From assembly GCA_964352735.1 (NCBI GenBank), contig CAYGTC010000008.1, positions 1 to 64,000 on the forward strand: a stretch of 64,000 bases of DNA, read 5' to 3'. Position numbers and translations under genes: made by a program. Each line of letters begins with the position of its first letter. Position 1 is the stretch's first letter. Source of the stretch: NORP309 sp964352735 (GTDB taxonomy: Bacteria; Pseudomonadota; Gammaproteobacteria; Xanthomonadales; Marinicellaceae). The notes under the pieces are model-generated. The model was given only the letters and a program-made list of their open reading frames with translations. It did not search any database and was not told where the DNA came from. Below, one piece after another: positions 1-9,944 of the stretch.

Positions 1-39
1 TGAATAAAAACAGCAAAAACAATATGAAACAGGAGTTTC

Positions 40-411
40 ATGCATAGCCATGTTCTGAAAACTAATGGTTTATTATCATCAAATAAAACATCAACTTCTA
101 GCATTTCTGGAAATGTTCACAGTAGAAAAACTTTTTCTGATGATTGGCAATGGTCAACCCGGGATGGCGGTAATGGTACTGAAACAGTTGCTGGGAATTT
201 TTACACAACCTGTAATGCGAGTGCTTCTTTTGATTACTTTTCTTGGGTTAATAATGCAGGAGTCGGTTCATGTTTTCAATACGCTGGTGGCACAATAACT
301 ACCACTGTTGCTGGAGCTACGACTGCTATATTAGGGCAGTGTCAAGACATACATATGGCCTGTGATGGAGCGCCTTTACCCGTAGAGTTGATCAAATTTG
401 AAGTTGAATAA
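40..411 (+). CDS. Secreted-type beta-rich protein, probable fragment
   Basis: The frame opens after a TGA at 25-27 and starts at an ATG preceded by AGGAG four bases upstream, so it could be translated as a 123-residue protein. It has no signal peptide, although its body is Gly/Thr/Asn-rich with paired cysteines like an exported beta-sandwich. It ends in APLPVELIKFEVE, a C-terminal tail of the kind seen on exported proteins. I infer the remnant or frameshifted end of a larger exported protein whose start lies left of the window. A genuine small ORF remains possible. No function can be assigned. Confidence 0.4.
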   Translation: MHSHVLKTNGLLSSNKTSTSSISGNVHSRKTFSDDWQWSTRDGGNGTETVAGNFYTTCNASASFDYFSWVNNAGVGSCFQYAGGTITTTVAGATTAILGQCQDIHMACDGAPLPVELIKFEVE

Positions 412-730
412 ACCTTAACTTGTAACAACACTCACTTTTACCCACAGTGACATGTACCTATGATTAAACTTTCTTAAACGCATGCTATACCGATTCCTGC
501 CTTAGCGGGAATGTTTGTATTTGGTTAAATAAAAGATTCTTACCATTGAGGGTATAATGATACTCATATGATTTCAAATATTGTCCTATTGAATAAATAT
601 CCACACAGATCTGTGTTATTATGTATTGTCTATCACGACACATAAGCCACTAAAATATTCATTTGAAATTTTGCTGATGTCAAAGGCAGATCTACAAAAT
701 GAAATCAATAATCATTCAAAAGAGATGCTC
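412..730. other. Intergenic region with one hairpin
   Basis: There is no supported gene here. An imperfect hairpin at 493-512 (ATTCCTGC and GCGGGAAT around a CTTA loop, one G-T pair) follows the first ORF and could end its transcript, although the T-run after it is poor. The remainder is AT-rich and probably holds the promoter of the next gene. Confidence 0.4.
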
Positions 731-2272
731 ATGATAAACACAAACAATTTCCTAATTTATATAGGCCTTCTTAGTTCAATATTTATCACGGCTTCTGCAC
801 AAGAACCTTATCAACGGCCTGATTACAGGCTACCGGTAGCCAATTTCGAAAAAGATAATAAGGGTTTTTATGTCAATAAATCTGATGAATTTTATTTGAA
901 GTACATGTGGCAGTCTTTTGTGGCATTAAATTGGCCAAATAGTGAAATAAAACGTGATGCACCTAGCAAGTCAAGTCAATTACCTGCGAGTCAATCACCT
1001 GTTGTATGGGAAACCTATCCACAACCGCAAGAAGTGTTTTTATTGCCAAGCCAATGGGGAAATTATCCAGACTGGGAAAATATTCCTGATTTACCAGCAG
1101 GCATGACTGTTAAAAAAATTAAAGCACTATGTCGTGGGTTCTCTGAAAAAAAAGACATTGTCTTATATGATATCAATCAACCAAATATTAATATTAGGAT
1201 GGGTGCTGTGGCGCCATTAATAGATCAGCATGGTCGGTATGTCAGATACCAAGTGACGATGAATCGTAGTTATTTTGATTATGTAAGAGAAAACCAATAT
1301 TATGATGCAAATGTTCAGCAGGAAGCCGTTAATGTCAGTAGAGAAGGGCAGTTTTTGGGATTCAAACAAAAACCCGAAGGCGCGTTTGTGCCATTGCCCA
1401 TAGATCATAAAAAAACGCCAGGTATGGTTGAGACTAAAGCGGCTTGGCGAATACTTGATGCCCAATTGGATGATCCGTCTCGATACTATACCCGACCAGC
1501 TTATATTCTAAGTTCTGATAAAACAACCTGTAATAAAGCGCCAATTGGTGTTGGATTGGTCGCTTTACACATACATAGAATTACGCGTTTAAGCCATGTA
1601 GCATCAACTTTTGAGCAGGTTGATAATGTTAATATTCTTGATCCAGAGACTCCTGATAATATTCACCCCTCATTAAATCCAGGTATCAGTAACTTGGCTC
1701 AACAAAATATTTGGCCTCCCTATGGAAATCGAGGCTTTTCTGGCCCATTACCATCATTAATTACAGCTAAAAGTACATTGTCGCCAAGGCAGTTAAGGCA
1801 GCCCAATAATATTTCAAGAGCCACAGAAATTCCCCCGGCTGTAAGAGCCATGAATCGTGAATTTCAAGGTAAATATAAAAAATCTGTATTGCGTTACTAT
1901 CAAATGATCAATGTGCAACACGTAAAGTCTGAGTGTCAAGTAAAGTTATCTGATGATTTTTCTGCACCTATGATTTGGCAGCCTTCTACATGCCCGCAAC
2001 CGAATACTCATCGCCTCATCAATGCTGCGTTGGAGTCATATACGCAATTGATTAACCCATTTACTGATCAACCCTATAATTACAGTTGTAGAGATTGCCA
2101 TTCACAGGCAAGACCATGTGGGTTTACTGATGAATTGAGCAATGCATTAACTTTTAAACCTGAATTCATGGTGATGAGTTATTTATTGAGCAAGGCAAAG
2201 TTTGCAGGTCAATTAAAGCCGGTCAGTGATTATTCTTGTAATAATCCGGCAACACAACCTTTTCATGATTGA
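731..2272 (+). CDS. Exported cytochrome-c-like protein with one CxxCH motif
   Basis: I place the start at the ATG at 731, not further upstream. It has AAAGAG about eight bases ahead, and from it the protein begins with a classic signal peptide (MINTNNFLIYIGLLSSIFITASA). That gives 513 residues. Near the C-terminus (about residues 453-457) is a single haem-binding motif, CRDCH. Several other cysteines could form disulfides. The N-terminal half contains WQSFVALNWP and a VVWETY segment, which I associate with uncharacterised cytochrome c family proteins. A periplasmic electron-transfer or oxidoreductase role is inferred. The partner is unknown and no maturation genes are adjacent. Confidence 0.65.
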   Translation: MINTNNFLIYIGLLSSIFITASAQEPYQRPDYRLPVANFEKDNKGFYVNKSDEFYLKYMWQSFVALNWPNSEIKRDAPSKSSQLPASQSPVVWETYPQPQEVFLLPSQWGNYPDWENIPDLPAGMTVKKIKALCRGFSEKKDIVLYDINQPNINIRMGAVAPLIDQHGRYVRYQVTMNRSYFDYVRENQYYDANVQQEAVNVSREGQFLGFKQKPEGAFVPLPIDHKKTPGMVETKAAWRILDAQLDDPSRYYTRPAYILSSDKTTCNKAPIGVGLVALHIHRITRLSHVASTFEQVDNVNILDPETPDNIHPSLNPGISNLAQQNIWPPYGNRGFSGPLPSLITAKSTLSPRQLRQPNNISRATEIPPAVRAMNREFQGKYKKSVLRYYQMINVQHVKSECQVKLSDDFSAPMIWQPSTCPQPNTHRLINAALESYTQLINPFTDQPYNYSCRDCHSQARPCGFTDELSNALTFKPEFMVMSYLLSKAKFAGQLKPVSDYSCNNPATQPFHD

Positions 2273-2307
2273 GAAGACAAAAGCCTAATGAATTTAATCA
2301 TTATTTG

Positions 2308-2391
2308 AAACCTCTGCATAAGTCTGGGTCTTTGGAAAAAAAATGAGCTTTTCAAACTTTTTTACATGATTCACGACTTATGCAGGGGTCT
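2308..2391. repeat. Repeat B, copy 1: palindromic element with 17-bp ends
   Basis: The left end AAACCTCTGCATAAGTC and right end GACTTATGCAGGGGTCT form near-perfect terminal inverted repeats around an 84-bp body. The body begins TGGGTCTTTGGAAAAA and ends TTTTTTACATGATTCAC. A second copy, split by another element, lies at 33069-33503. It has no coding capacity, so it resembles a MITE or a transposon end pair. I could not recognise a target duplication. The rest of the 2273-2682 gap holds no gene I can support. Confidence 0.7.
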
Positions 2392-2682
2392 CTATTACTT
2401 AAAGTTATGGTTATTTAGGAAATGGCCGCTATTGTTGGTTTTTAGAATATTCATTGTTTGATCGACTGAAATTTTGAATACCTTGAAATAAGTGACTTTT
2501 TTCAGCTATCACTGAATATAAAATCACTCTAAGGCTTGATATTTTATTTCTCGCCCATACTTAGTTTCCTTATTATTTTTTTGTTTATTAAGTATTTATT
2601 AAGAAACAAAAGTTAACACAATCCCAACATTTTATTAACGATTTAAATCGTATAATAACATTATTTAATCAGGTAAATTTAA

Positions 2683-3264
2683 ATGGTAGACCAAATTTTT
2701 TATTTATTATCCGCAGTATTGTTAGGTACCGTGATCGGTGCCCTCATTATGTATTTTGTCTCAAATAACAAAAACAAAGACAACGACCCTAAGGCGGCCA
2801 TTGCTGAAGTTGAAAATAAGTTAAATGCCTATCAAGAAGATGTGTCCAATCACTTTGAGGAAACCGCAGATTTGATTGACGATTTAACCCAAAGCTACAA
2901 AAAAGTCTTCGACCATATGAGTAAAAGCGCCAAGCAATTGATGAGCGATGAGCAAATTCAATTGCAAATAGAAAAGCGAAAAGGCAACAAAGTTACTTTG
3001 GCATTTTTAAATGAAGAAGAAGAGACGAAGGATAATGAAACTGAAGTTGAAGCTCAAGAAGGTCAAAATGAATCGGATCAAAATGGCTCTGAATTGAATG
3101 ATGAAAACATTAAAGAACAGCAAGAATTTAATGAGCAAGACATAACAACTCAACATTCAGGTGATCAAAATGACGACTCAAACTCGGAAGAAATTTCTGA
3201 GGCTGATGATGGACATATATCACCTGATAAGAGTGCGGAAAATACTACAGCAAAAGGTGTTTAG
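2683..3264 (+). CDS. zapG: ZapG/YhcB (DUF1043) cell-division-associated membrane protein
   Basis: This 193-residue protein begins with a transmembrane helix (about residues 5-27, FYLLSAVLLGTVIGALIMYF). A predicted coiled-coil region then carries the family-typical stretch NHFEETADLIDDLTQSYKKV, and a long acidic, Gln/Asn-rich disordered tail follows. The order matches YhcB/ZapG, an inner-membrane protein of Gammaproteobacteria linked to divisome and envelope coordination. The tail is longer and more acidic than in the E. coli protein (about 132 residues). The gene is monocistronic, with a terminator just downstream. Confidence 0.88.
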   Translation: MVDQIFYLLSAVLLGTVIGALIMYFVSNNKNKDNDPKAAIAEVENKLNAYQEDVSNHFEETADLIDDLTQSYKKVFDHMSKSAKQLMSDEQIQLQIEKRKGNKVTLAFLNEEEETKDNETEVEAQEGQNESDQNGSELNDENIKEQQEFNEQDITTQHSGDQNDDSNSEEISEADDGHISPDKSAENTTAKGV

Positions 3265-3300
3265 TCGCTTGTTTTCAGACATGACTATTAATTAGATCAA

Positions 3301-3330
3301 ATGGGCCATTTTATGTGGCCTATTTTTTTA
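3301..3330 (+). terminator. Rho-independent terminator after zapG
   Basis: GGCCA at 3304-3308 pairs with TGGCC at 3316-3320. The stem extends outward by one G-T and two A-T pairs, the loop is seven bases, and a run of seven Ts follows. It lies 37 bases past the zapG stop. Confidence 0.75.
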
Positions 3331-3394
3331 TTTAAATTGTAATATTATTCTAAAAACCATGTCTTTTGTTTTAGATTGTTGTGAATAAAAATGT

Positions 3395-3400
3395 TATAAT
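3395..3400 (+). promoter_or_regulatory. Possible -10 element upstream of mmsA
   Basis: A perfect TATAAT lies in ATGTTATAATG about 92 bases before the mmsA start. The -35 region at the expected spacing is weak (TTAGAT-like), so this is a candidate sigma-70 promoter only. Confidence 0.35.
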
Positions 3401-3491
3401 GTAGCGCGAAAAATTCTTCGTATTTATTATCATTCGATAGGAAATCACATTATTTAGACTAAATATAAAATCCATACCAAGGGGACGCATA

Positions 3492-4991
3492 ATGTTAGAA
3501 AAAATCAATATGTATATTGATGGAAAGCCTGTTGTCAGTGAATCTGATCAATGGTTAGATGTAACCAATCCAGCAACTCAGGATGTTTTGTATCAAGTGC
3601 CAATGGCTACCTCGTCAGAGGTTGAGTCAGCAATTGCTTCTGCTAAGGCAGCATTTGAGACATGGAAAGATGTGCCTGTACCTGCCAGAGCTCGTATGGT
3701 TTTGCAATATCAATATTTGTTGAAAAAACACCACGATGAAATTGCTGAAATATTGGCTGAAGAAACTGGCAAAACCTTCGAAGATGCCAAAGGAGATGTA
3801 TGGCGTGGAATTGAGGTTGCTGAACACGCGGCTAATGTTGCATCAATGATGATGGGCGAATACGTTGAAAATGTAGCCAATGGTATTGATACTTACTCAG
3901 TTATTCAACCATTGGGTGTTTGCGTCGGAATTACACCTTTTAATTTTCCAGCAATGATTCCATTGTGGATGTTTCCATTGGCAGTTGTTTGTGGCAATAC
4001 TTTTGTATTGAAACCATCGGAACAAGATCCAAAAACACCAATGATTTTGGCTGAATTGTTTTATAAGGCAGGTTTTCCAAAAGACGTTTTACAAGTGATT
4101 CATGGTGGAAAAGATCAAGTTAACCAATTATTAGAGCATGAAGATGTTCAAGCCATATCTTTTGTTGGCTCGGTTGCAGTGGGTGAACACATTTATCGTA
4201 CTGGAACTAAAAACTTGAAACGTGTACAAGCTTTTACTGGTGCAAAAAATCATTTGGTGGTGATGCCAGATGCCAATAAAAATCAAGTGGTTAATGGCAT
4301 TGTTGGAGCGGCATGTGGTGCAGCTGGTCAAAGATGTATGGGAATTTCTGTCTGTGTATTGGTTGGTGAAGCCAAGCAATGGCAAGATGACATTAAGACA
4401 GCAATGGAAAAAATCAAACCAAATTATTGGAAAAACGAAGAATCCGCTTATGGCCCATTGATCAACCCTCAAGCCAAAGTTAGGGTAGAAGGACTCATCA
4501 GTCAAGGTGTCGAAGATGGCGCTACATTATTATTGGACGGTAGAAATTATAAAGTAGAAGGGTATGAAAACGGTAACTTTGTTGGGCCTACATTATTTAC
4601 AGATGTGACCGTTGATATGTCAATTTACAGTAACGAAATTTTTGGACCTGTGCTATGTTTAATGTATGCTGATACACTAGAGGATGCGATTAAATTGATC
4701 AATGACAACCCTTATGGTAATGGTACATCAATATTTACCAACTCAGGTGCTGCAGCTAAGAAATTTCAACATGAAATCAAAGTTGGACAGGTTGGAATCA
4801 ATATCCCAATTCCTGTGCCTTTGCCTTTCTTTTCATTCACAGGTTGGAGAAAGTCTTTCTATGGTGATCAACATGCCTATGGGAAGCAGGCGGTAAGGTT
4901 TTACACTGAAACAAAAACGGTTACCTCGCGTTGGTTTGAAAGTGATATTCCTGATGGACATGCACCTAACTTGTCTATCAATCTTAAATAA
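3492..4991 (+). CDS. mmsA: Methylmalonate-semialdehyde dehydrogenase (CoA-acylating)
   Basis: This 499-residue aldehyde dehydrogenase superfamily member converts methylmalonate or malonate semialdehyde plus CoA and NAD to propionyl- or acetyl-CoA, the last step of valine breakdown. The family's usual length matches. The catalytic cysteine lies in GAAGQRCMGISV. FTGAKNH, used by this subfamily where other ALDHs have a general-base glutamate, is present, as is the PFNFPAMIPLWMFP cofactor block. AAGGGG sits before the ATG. It leads a (+) cluster of branched-chain amino acid catabolism genes, although a 187-bp gap separates it from the next gene. Confidence 0.93.
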   Translation: MLEKINMYIDGKPVVSESDQWLDVTNPATQDVLYQVPMATSSEVESAIASAKAAFETWKDVPVPARARMVLQYQYLLKKHHDEIAEILAEETGKTFEDAKGDVWRGIEVAEHAANVASMMMGEYVENVANGIDTYSVIQPLGVCVGITPFNFPAMIPLWMFPLAVVCGNTFVLKPSEQDPKTPMILAELFYKAGFPKDVLQVIHGGKDQVNQLLEHEDVQAISFVGSVAVGEHIYRTGTKNLKRVQAFTGAKNHLVVMPDANKNQVVNGIVGAACGAAGQRCMGISVCVLVGEAKQWQDDIKTAMEKIKPNYWKNEESAYGPLINPQAKVRVEGLISQGVEDGATLLLDGRNYKVEGYENGNFVGPTLFTDVTVDMSIYSNEIFGPVLCLMYADTLEDAIKLINDNPYGNGTSIFTNSGAAAKKFQHEIKVGQVGINIPIPVPLPFFSFTGWRKSFYGDQHAYGKQAVRFYTETKTVTSRWFESDIPDGHAPNLSINLK

Positions 4992-5178
4992 ATTGTCACT
5001 GGTAACATTTTATCATTAAAGAGGATAGAAAATACGTTGTACCTCTTCGTGAGGTGCAACGTTAAGATATAACGTTAATAATCAAATAAAATTTCATCTT
5101 ATGCTAGATGGATAAATCATTAATATTATGCATCATTTTGCATAATAAAGTTAAACAAATAAGAAACATGGGGACAAC

Positions 5179-6339
5179 ATGAATTTTAATTTAACAGAAG
5201 ATCAAGTGGCATTTAAACAAGCTGCAAAAGAATTCGCTGAAAAAGCCATGGCGCCACATGCGGCCAAGTGGGACAGTGAATCCATCTTTCCAATTGATGT
5301 TATAAAAAGTACCGGAGAATTGGGTTTTTTAGGGTTATATTCACCTGAAGCATATGGTGGATTAAATTTATCCCGTCTTGATAGTTCAATCATTTTTGAA
5401 GAAATGTCTCAACATTGTACTTCTACAACAGCCTACATGACCATTCATAACATGTGTACCTGGATGGTTACCAGTTTTGCGAATGATGATTTGGCCGCAG
5501 AATGGGGACCTAGATTAACTTCTGGAGAACTATTGGCATCCTATTGTTTAACAGAACCTGGTTCTGGCTCAGACGCAGCTTCAATGAAGACCACTGCTAA
5601 ATTAGACGGTGATGACTATGTTATTAATGGCAGTAAAACCTTTATTTCTGGAGCTGGTTCGACTGACGTCTTGGTATTGATGGCAAGAACTGGAGAGGCT
5701 GGGCCTAAAGGGATCTCATGTTTCTTGGTGCCGGCAGATTTAGCTGGTATTATTTATGGAAAAAAAGAAGAAAAGATGGGTTGGAATTCTCAACCAACAC
5801 GTTTAATTACATTTGAAAATGTAAGAATTCCAGCACGTTTCTTAATTGGAGAAGAAGGCAAAGGTTTTAATTTTGCCATGAAAGGTTTGAATGGTGGTCG
5901 CATCAATATTGCGTCTTGTTCTCTTGGAACCGCACAAGCCTCATTAAGAGAGGCGCAACACTATATGCTTGAACGCAAACAATTTGGAAAACCATTGGCT
6001 GCTTTTCAATCATTGCAATTTAAAATTGCTGACATGGCAACTGAGTTGATAGCAGCACGACAAATGGTCAGATTGGCCGCTTTTAAACTGGATAATAAAG
6101 ACCCCAATGCCAGCGCCTATTGCGCTATGGCCAAACGTTATGCAACGGACGTGTGCTTTAATATATGTGATGAAGCGTTACAGATACATGGTGGTTATGG
6201 TTATATCAAAGAATACCCTCTGGAACGTCACGTAAGAGATACCCGTGTACATAGGATATTAGAGGGAACCAATGAAATTATGCGCTTGATTATCTCACGA
6301 AAAGTTTTAGTAGAAGGTGCTATTGAGGTTATTCAGTAA
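5179..6339 (+). CDS. Acyl-CoA dehydrogenase, probable isobutyryl-CoA dehydrogenase
   Basis: At 386 residues it has the complete acyl-CoA dehydrogenase fold: an N-terminal helical domain, the FAD/substrate signature CLTEPGSGSDAASMKT, and the C-terminal helical domain with IHGGYGYIKEYP. The EGTNEIMR segment carries the ACAD8-type C-terminal catalytic glutamate. In valine catabolism it would oxidise isobutyryl-CoA to methacrylyl-CoA, passing electrons to ETF. The assignment to isobutyryl-CoA rests on the neighbours: mmsA before it and the 3-hydroxyisobutyryl-CoA hydrolase directly after it with a one-base TAATG overlap. GGGG before the ATG supports the start. Confidence 0.88.
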   Translation: MNFNLTEDQVAFKQAAKEFAEKAMAPHAAKWDSESIFPIDVIKSTGELGFLGLYSPEAYGGLNLSRLDSSIIFEEMSQHCTSTTAYMTIHNMCTWMVTSFANDDLAAEWGPRLTSGELLASYCLTEPGSGSDAASMKTTAKLDGDDYVINGSKTFISGAGSTDVLVLMARTGEAGPKGISCFLVPADLAGIIYGKKEEKMGWNSQPTRLITFENVRIPARFLIGEEGKGFNFAMKGLNGGRINIASCSLGTAQASLREAQHYMLERKQFGKPLAAFQSLQFKIADMATELIAARQMVRLAAFKLDNKDPNASAYCAMAKRYATDVCFNICDEALQIHGGYGYIKEYPLERHVRDTRVHRILEGTNEIMRLIISRKVLVEGAIEVIQ

Positions 6340-7442
6340 TGTCTGATCAAGTGATTTTTGAAATATTAAAAGGGCACAGCGGTCATATTGGACACATTAC
6401 ATTAAATAATCCAAAAGCATTGAATGCTTTAAATGTTGAGATGATAATTGCGTTCCAAAAAGCTTTGGATGCTTGTGAAAATGATCCACAAATAAAGGTT
6501 GTTTTTATTGAGGGAAGCGGTGAAAAAGCTTTTTGTGCCGGTGGTGATGTGGTTGGTCTTTATCATTCGATGAAAGCTACTGAAGCTGCAGAAATTCCAA
6601 AAGGCGCTGCAGATTTTTTTACTCAAGAGTATCAATTGGATTATAGATTGCACACATTCAAGAAACCGATAATTTCATGGGGTGATGGCATTGTTATGGG
6701 AGGAGGCATTGGCCTTGCTGCGGCTTGTTCGCATCGCATCGTGACAGAAAAATCCATGTATGCCATGCCAGAAGTTACCATTGGGTTGTATCCAGATGTT
6801 GGTGCATCCTGGTTCTTTAATCGTATGCCAAATAATATCGGTTTATTCTTGGGTTTAACTGGTGCAAGAATCAATGCAAGTGATGCCATATTTGCTAAAT
6901 TGGCTGATGATTTCCTATTGAACGAAGATAAAAGTGATCTATTAAAGGCATTGAGTCAACTTGAGTGGAAAAAGCCTCATGAAGATGTTAATCGAATTAT
7001 TCAATCGATTTCGAGTGAAAGAAATGAACAAAGGCCTGTCAATAATTTAAGAAACAACTACGATGAGATTAATGCCCTTTTAAGAGGAGACAATTTGACT
7101 GCAGTGGTTGCAAAAATGCTCAATGCTCAACCTGAAAATCAATGGATGAAGTATGCAAAAAAAGGCTTTATTAAAGGCTGTCCTACGACCTATTGTTTGG
7201 TATTTGAACAAATAAAGCGCGCCAAACATATGAGTCTGAAAGATGTTTTTAAAATGGAGTTAATCATGTCTACAAGATGTGCAATGAATGGTGATTTGCA
7301 AGAAGGCATCAGGGCATTATTGATTGATAAAGATGGAAGTCCTCAATGGACATATAATGCTGTGGAGTCGATAGAAGAGTCATTTATTAACAACTTTTTT
7401 ATGGCCCCATGGAATGAAAATCACCCATTGGCTGATTTATAG
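6339..7442 (+). CDS. 3-hydroxyisobutyryl-CoA hydrolase
   Basis: This 367-residue crotonase-fold protein is longer than simple enoyl-CoA hydratases and matches the HIBCH type. It shows CAGGDV, the oxyanion-hole segment GIVMGGGIGLAAACSHRI, and the HIBCH-like MPEVTIGLYPDVGASWFF. It would hydrolyse 3-hydroxyisobutyryl-CoA to free 3-hydroxyisobutyrate. The next enzyme, 3-hydroxyisobutyrate dehydrogenase (mmsB), is not encoded nearby. The start overlaps the preceding stop, so the two genes are almost certainly translationally coupled. Confidence 0.88.
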   Translation: MSDQVIFEILKGHSGHIGHITLNNPKALNALNVEMIIAFQKALDACENDPQIKVVFIEGSGEKAFCAGGDVVGLYHSMKATEAAEIPKGAADFFTQEYQLDYRLHTFKKPIISWGDGIVMGGGIGLAAACSHRIVTEKSMYAMPEVTIGLYPDVGASWFFNRMPNNIGLFLGLTGARINASDAIFAKLADDFLLNEDKSDLLKALSQLEWKKPHEDVNRIIQSISSERNEQRPVNNLRNNYDEINALLRGDNLTAVVAKMLNAQPENQWMKYAKKGFIKGCPTTYCLVFEQIKRAKHMSLKDVFKMELIMSTRCAMNGDLQEGIRALLIDKDGSPQWTYNAVESIEESFINNFFMAPWNENHPLADL

Positions 7443-7624
7443 CAATACACAATAAATTAGATTAAAGCGATCACCGCAATATTCATTGATGGCTAGACTT
7501 TAAGCCAATAATAATGTTTTTTGGTGCTCGAAAATACCACGAAAAATCATGGAATGAAACCTGACTGAATGCATGACGCTTATTAATACGGATTTTTTTC
7601 GAAAATAAACTACGAGAATACTAT

Positions 7625-8743
7625 ATGAACCTTTTTGAAACCATAGATAAAACTGAACATGAAGAAATCATCTATTGTCACAACAAAGATGCAGGATTAA
7701 AAGCCATCATCGCCATTCATAACACCACTCTTGGACCAGCGTTGGGTGGTTTGAGAATGTATCCATATGCAACTGAAGAACAAGCGCTCACAGATGTATT
7801 GAGGCTTTCACGGGGTATGACCTATAAAGCTGCTGTATCAGGTTTAAATTTAGGTGGTGGTAAATCAATCATCATAGGAGACCCTAAAAAAGATAAATCA
7901 GAGGCTTTGTTCAGAGCTTTTGGTCGTTTTATGGACTCTTTAGGTGGCCGTTATATTACCGCTGAAGATGTAGGAATAGATGTGAATGACATGGAATATG
8001 TTTATCAAGAAACTGAAAATGTCGTTGGGGTTCATCAGATGCATGGAGGATCAGGCGATCCATCTCCTTTTACAGCTTATGGAACACTACAAAGTATCAA
8101 AGCCAGTTTAGAGAAAAAGTATGGCAATCAAAATATAGTTGATTACTCATATGCCATTCAGGGCGTTGGTCATGTTGGATTAGAATTGGTCAAGTTGATT
8201 CATGCCGAAGGCGGTAAAATGTTTGTAACAGATGTTAATCAGGAAGTGCTGACGATTTGTAAAGAGCAGTATGGCTGTGAAGTGGTTGGGCTGAATGAAA
8301 TTTATTCAGTTGATGCCGATGTTTATTGCCCATGTGCATTGGGTGGTACAGTCAATGATGATACCATTGATCAATTTAAATTTGGCATTGTCTGTGGCAG
8401 TGCTAATAACCAATTATTAGAAAATAGGCATGGTGATGAGTTAGAAAATCGCGGCATCATTTACGCTCCAGATTATGCAGTAAATGCAGGCGGTTTGATG
8501 AATGTTTCGATTGAACTGGAAGGGTATAATCGCGAAAGAGCTGTACGAATGACGCGTAATATTTATTATAATATTTCCAATATTTTTAAAATTGCTGAAC
8601 GTGATAACATTCCGACTTGGCAAGCCGCTGATCGTATGGGTGCAGAAAGAATTGCAATGATTGGTAAAATTAAACAACCTTACATGAATCAGAAAAAAGT
8701 GATATATTCAGGTAGAGTAAGAAATAATAACGGCGATAAATAG
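7625..8743 (+). CDS. Leucine/valine dehydrogenase (Glu/Leu/Phe/Val dehydrogenase family)
   Basis: At 372 residues it matches leucine dehydrogenases, which deaminate leucine, valine and isoleucine to 2-oxo acids with NAD. The substrate-binding block GPALGGLRMYPY is followed by the catalytic-lysine regions MTYKAAV and LNLGGGKSII. The Rossmann motif GVGHVG comes next, then CGSANNQL and the late NAGGLMNV motif. Its place before isovaleryl-CoA dehydrogenase supports a branched-chain substrate and supplies the entry step of the pathway. It lies 11 bases before the next gene, so they are probably cotranscribed. Confidence 0.9.
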   Translation: MNLFETIDKTEHEEIIYCHNKDAGLKAIIAIHNTTLGPALGGLRMYPYATEEQALTDVLRLSRGMTYKAAVSGLNLGGGKSIIIGDPKKDKSEALFRAFGRFMDSLGGRYITAEDVGIDVNDMEYVYQETENVVGVHQMHGGSGDPSPFTAYGTLQSIKASLEKKYGNQNIVDYSYAIQGVGHVGLELVKLIHAEGGKMFVTDVNQEVLTICKEQYGCEVVGLNEIYSVDADVYCPCALGGTVNDDTIDQFKFGIVCGSANNQLLENRHGDELENRGIIYAPDYAVNAGGLMNVSIELEGYNRERAVRMTRNIYYNISNIFKIAERDNIPTWQAADRMGAERIAMIGKIKQPYMNQKKVIYSGRVRNNNGDK

Positions 8744-8754
8744 AGAGAGAAAAC

Positions 8755-9924
8755 ATGCACACAGATGTATATTTAGGTGAAGAAATTGAATTATTGCGCG
8801 ATACTGTTAGGAGTTTCGCTGATGAAGAAATTGCTCCCAGAGCTGAAAAAATTGATCAGGATAATGTGTTTCCACATGATTTATGGAAAAAAATGGGGGC
8901 ATTGGGCTTGCATGGTATTACTATTCCAGCTGTTTATGGTGGAACAGAAATGGGTTACTTGGCTCATTTGGTGGTGATGGAAGAGATTTCTCGAGCTTCT
9001 GCATCTGTGGGTTTGTCATATGGAGCCCACTCTAATCTTTGTTTGAACAATTTATACAAACACGCGAATGAAGAACAAAGACAAAAATACATAGAAAAAC
9101 TATGTACTGGCGAATTTGTTGGTGCTCTCGCTATGAGTGAACCTGGAGCAGGCTCTGATGTAGTGGGTTCAATGACTTGTCGAGCTGAATTTGATGGAAA
9201 AAACTGGATTGCCAATGGCAATAAAATGTGGATCACCAATGGTCCTGATGCAGATGTATTGATCGTTTATATGCGAACTGCTGATAAATCGGTTGGTTCT
9301 AAATGCATGACAGCTTTTATTATAGAAAAAGGCATGAAAGGGTTTTCAACAGCGCAAAAGTTAGATAAGTTAGGGATGCGCGGCTCAAACACTTGTGAGT
9401 TGGTTTTTGAAAATTGTGTGATTCCTGCTGAAAACATTCTCGGTGAAGTTAATAACGGTGTCAGTATTTTGATGAGTGGCTTAAACACTGAAAGATTGGT
9501 TTTATCAGGTGGACCGATTGGTATTATGCAATCTGTCATAGATATCGCGGTTCCTTATACTGCGCAACGTAAACAGTTCAGTAAAGACCTTGGACAGTTC
9601 GGTTTGATGCAAGGAAAAATTGGCGAAATGTATACCAAACTCCAGGCCAGTAAATATTTTGCCTATGGCATAGCAAAAAATTATGATTCTAAAGTTGAAT
9701 CACGATTGGATCCAGCCGCTTGTTTGTCATTTTCGTCACGCAATGCTGTTGATGTGGCCTTAGAAGGCATTCAAGTTTTAGGTGGTAATGGTTATATTAA
9801 TGAATACCCAACTGGACGATTATTAAGAGATGCCAAATTGTATGACATTGGTGCTGGCACCAATGAGATTCGATTGATGTTAATCGGAAGAGAGCTTTAT
9901 AAAGAAGCAAAAGAATACGCTTAA
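8755..9924 (+). CDS. ivd: Isovaleryl-CoA dehydrogenase
   Basis: This 389-residue acyl-CoA dehydrogenase starts behind GAGAGA. It carries MSEPGAGSDVVGSM, WITNGPDADVLIVY, LNTERLVLSGGPIGIMQ and QVLGGNGYINEYPTGR, all typical of IVD. The LNTERLV glutamate is the position used as catalytic base in IVD, and the terminal segment GAGTNEIRLM lacks the alternative base arrangement. It oxidises isovaleryl-CoA to 3-methylcrotonyl-CoA in leucine breakdown. The other leucine genes (methylcrotonyl-CoA carboxylase, methylglutaconyl-CoA hydratase, HMG-CoA lyase) are not in this window. Confidence 0.9.
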   Translation: MHTDVYLGEEIELLRDTVRSFADEEIAPRAEKIDQDNVFPHDLWKKMGALGLHGITIPAVYGGTEMGYLAHLVVMEEISRASASVGLSYGAHSNLCLNNLYKHANEEQRQKYIEKLCTGEFVGALAMSEPGAGSDVVGSMTCRAEFDGKNWIANGNKMWITNGPDADVLIVYMRTADKSVGSKCMTAFIIEKGMKGFSTAQKLDKLGMRGSNTCELVFENCVIPAENILGEVNNGVSILMSGLNTERLVLSGGPIGIMQSVIDIAVPYTAQRKQFSKDLGQFGLMQGKIGEMYTKLQASKYFAYGIAKNYDSKVESRLDPAACLSFSSRNAVDVALEGIQVLGGNGYINEYPTGRLLRDAKLYDIGAGTNEIRLMLIGRELYKEAKEYA

Positions 9925-9944
9925 GTTTAATCAGAGAAAAAATT

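Noticed and set aside
65..298. Second-frame ORF of 77 residues
   Set aside because: It lies wholly inside the better-supported 40-411 frame and shows no domain, signal or ribosome binding site.
4131..4505. Antisense ORF of 124 residues inside mmsA
   Set aside because: It is a shadow of the mmsA coding frame, with no plausible start signal and no protein-like pattern.
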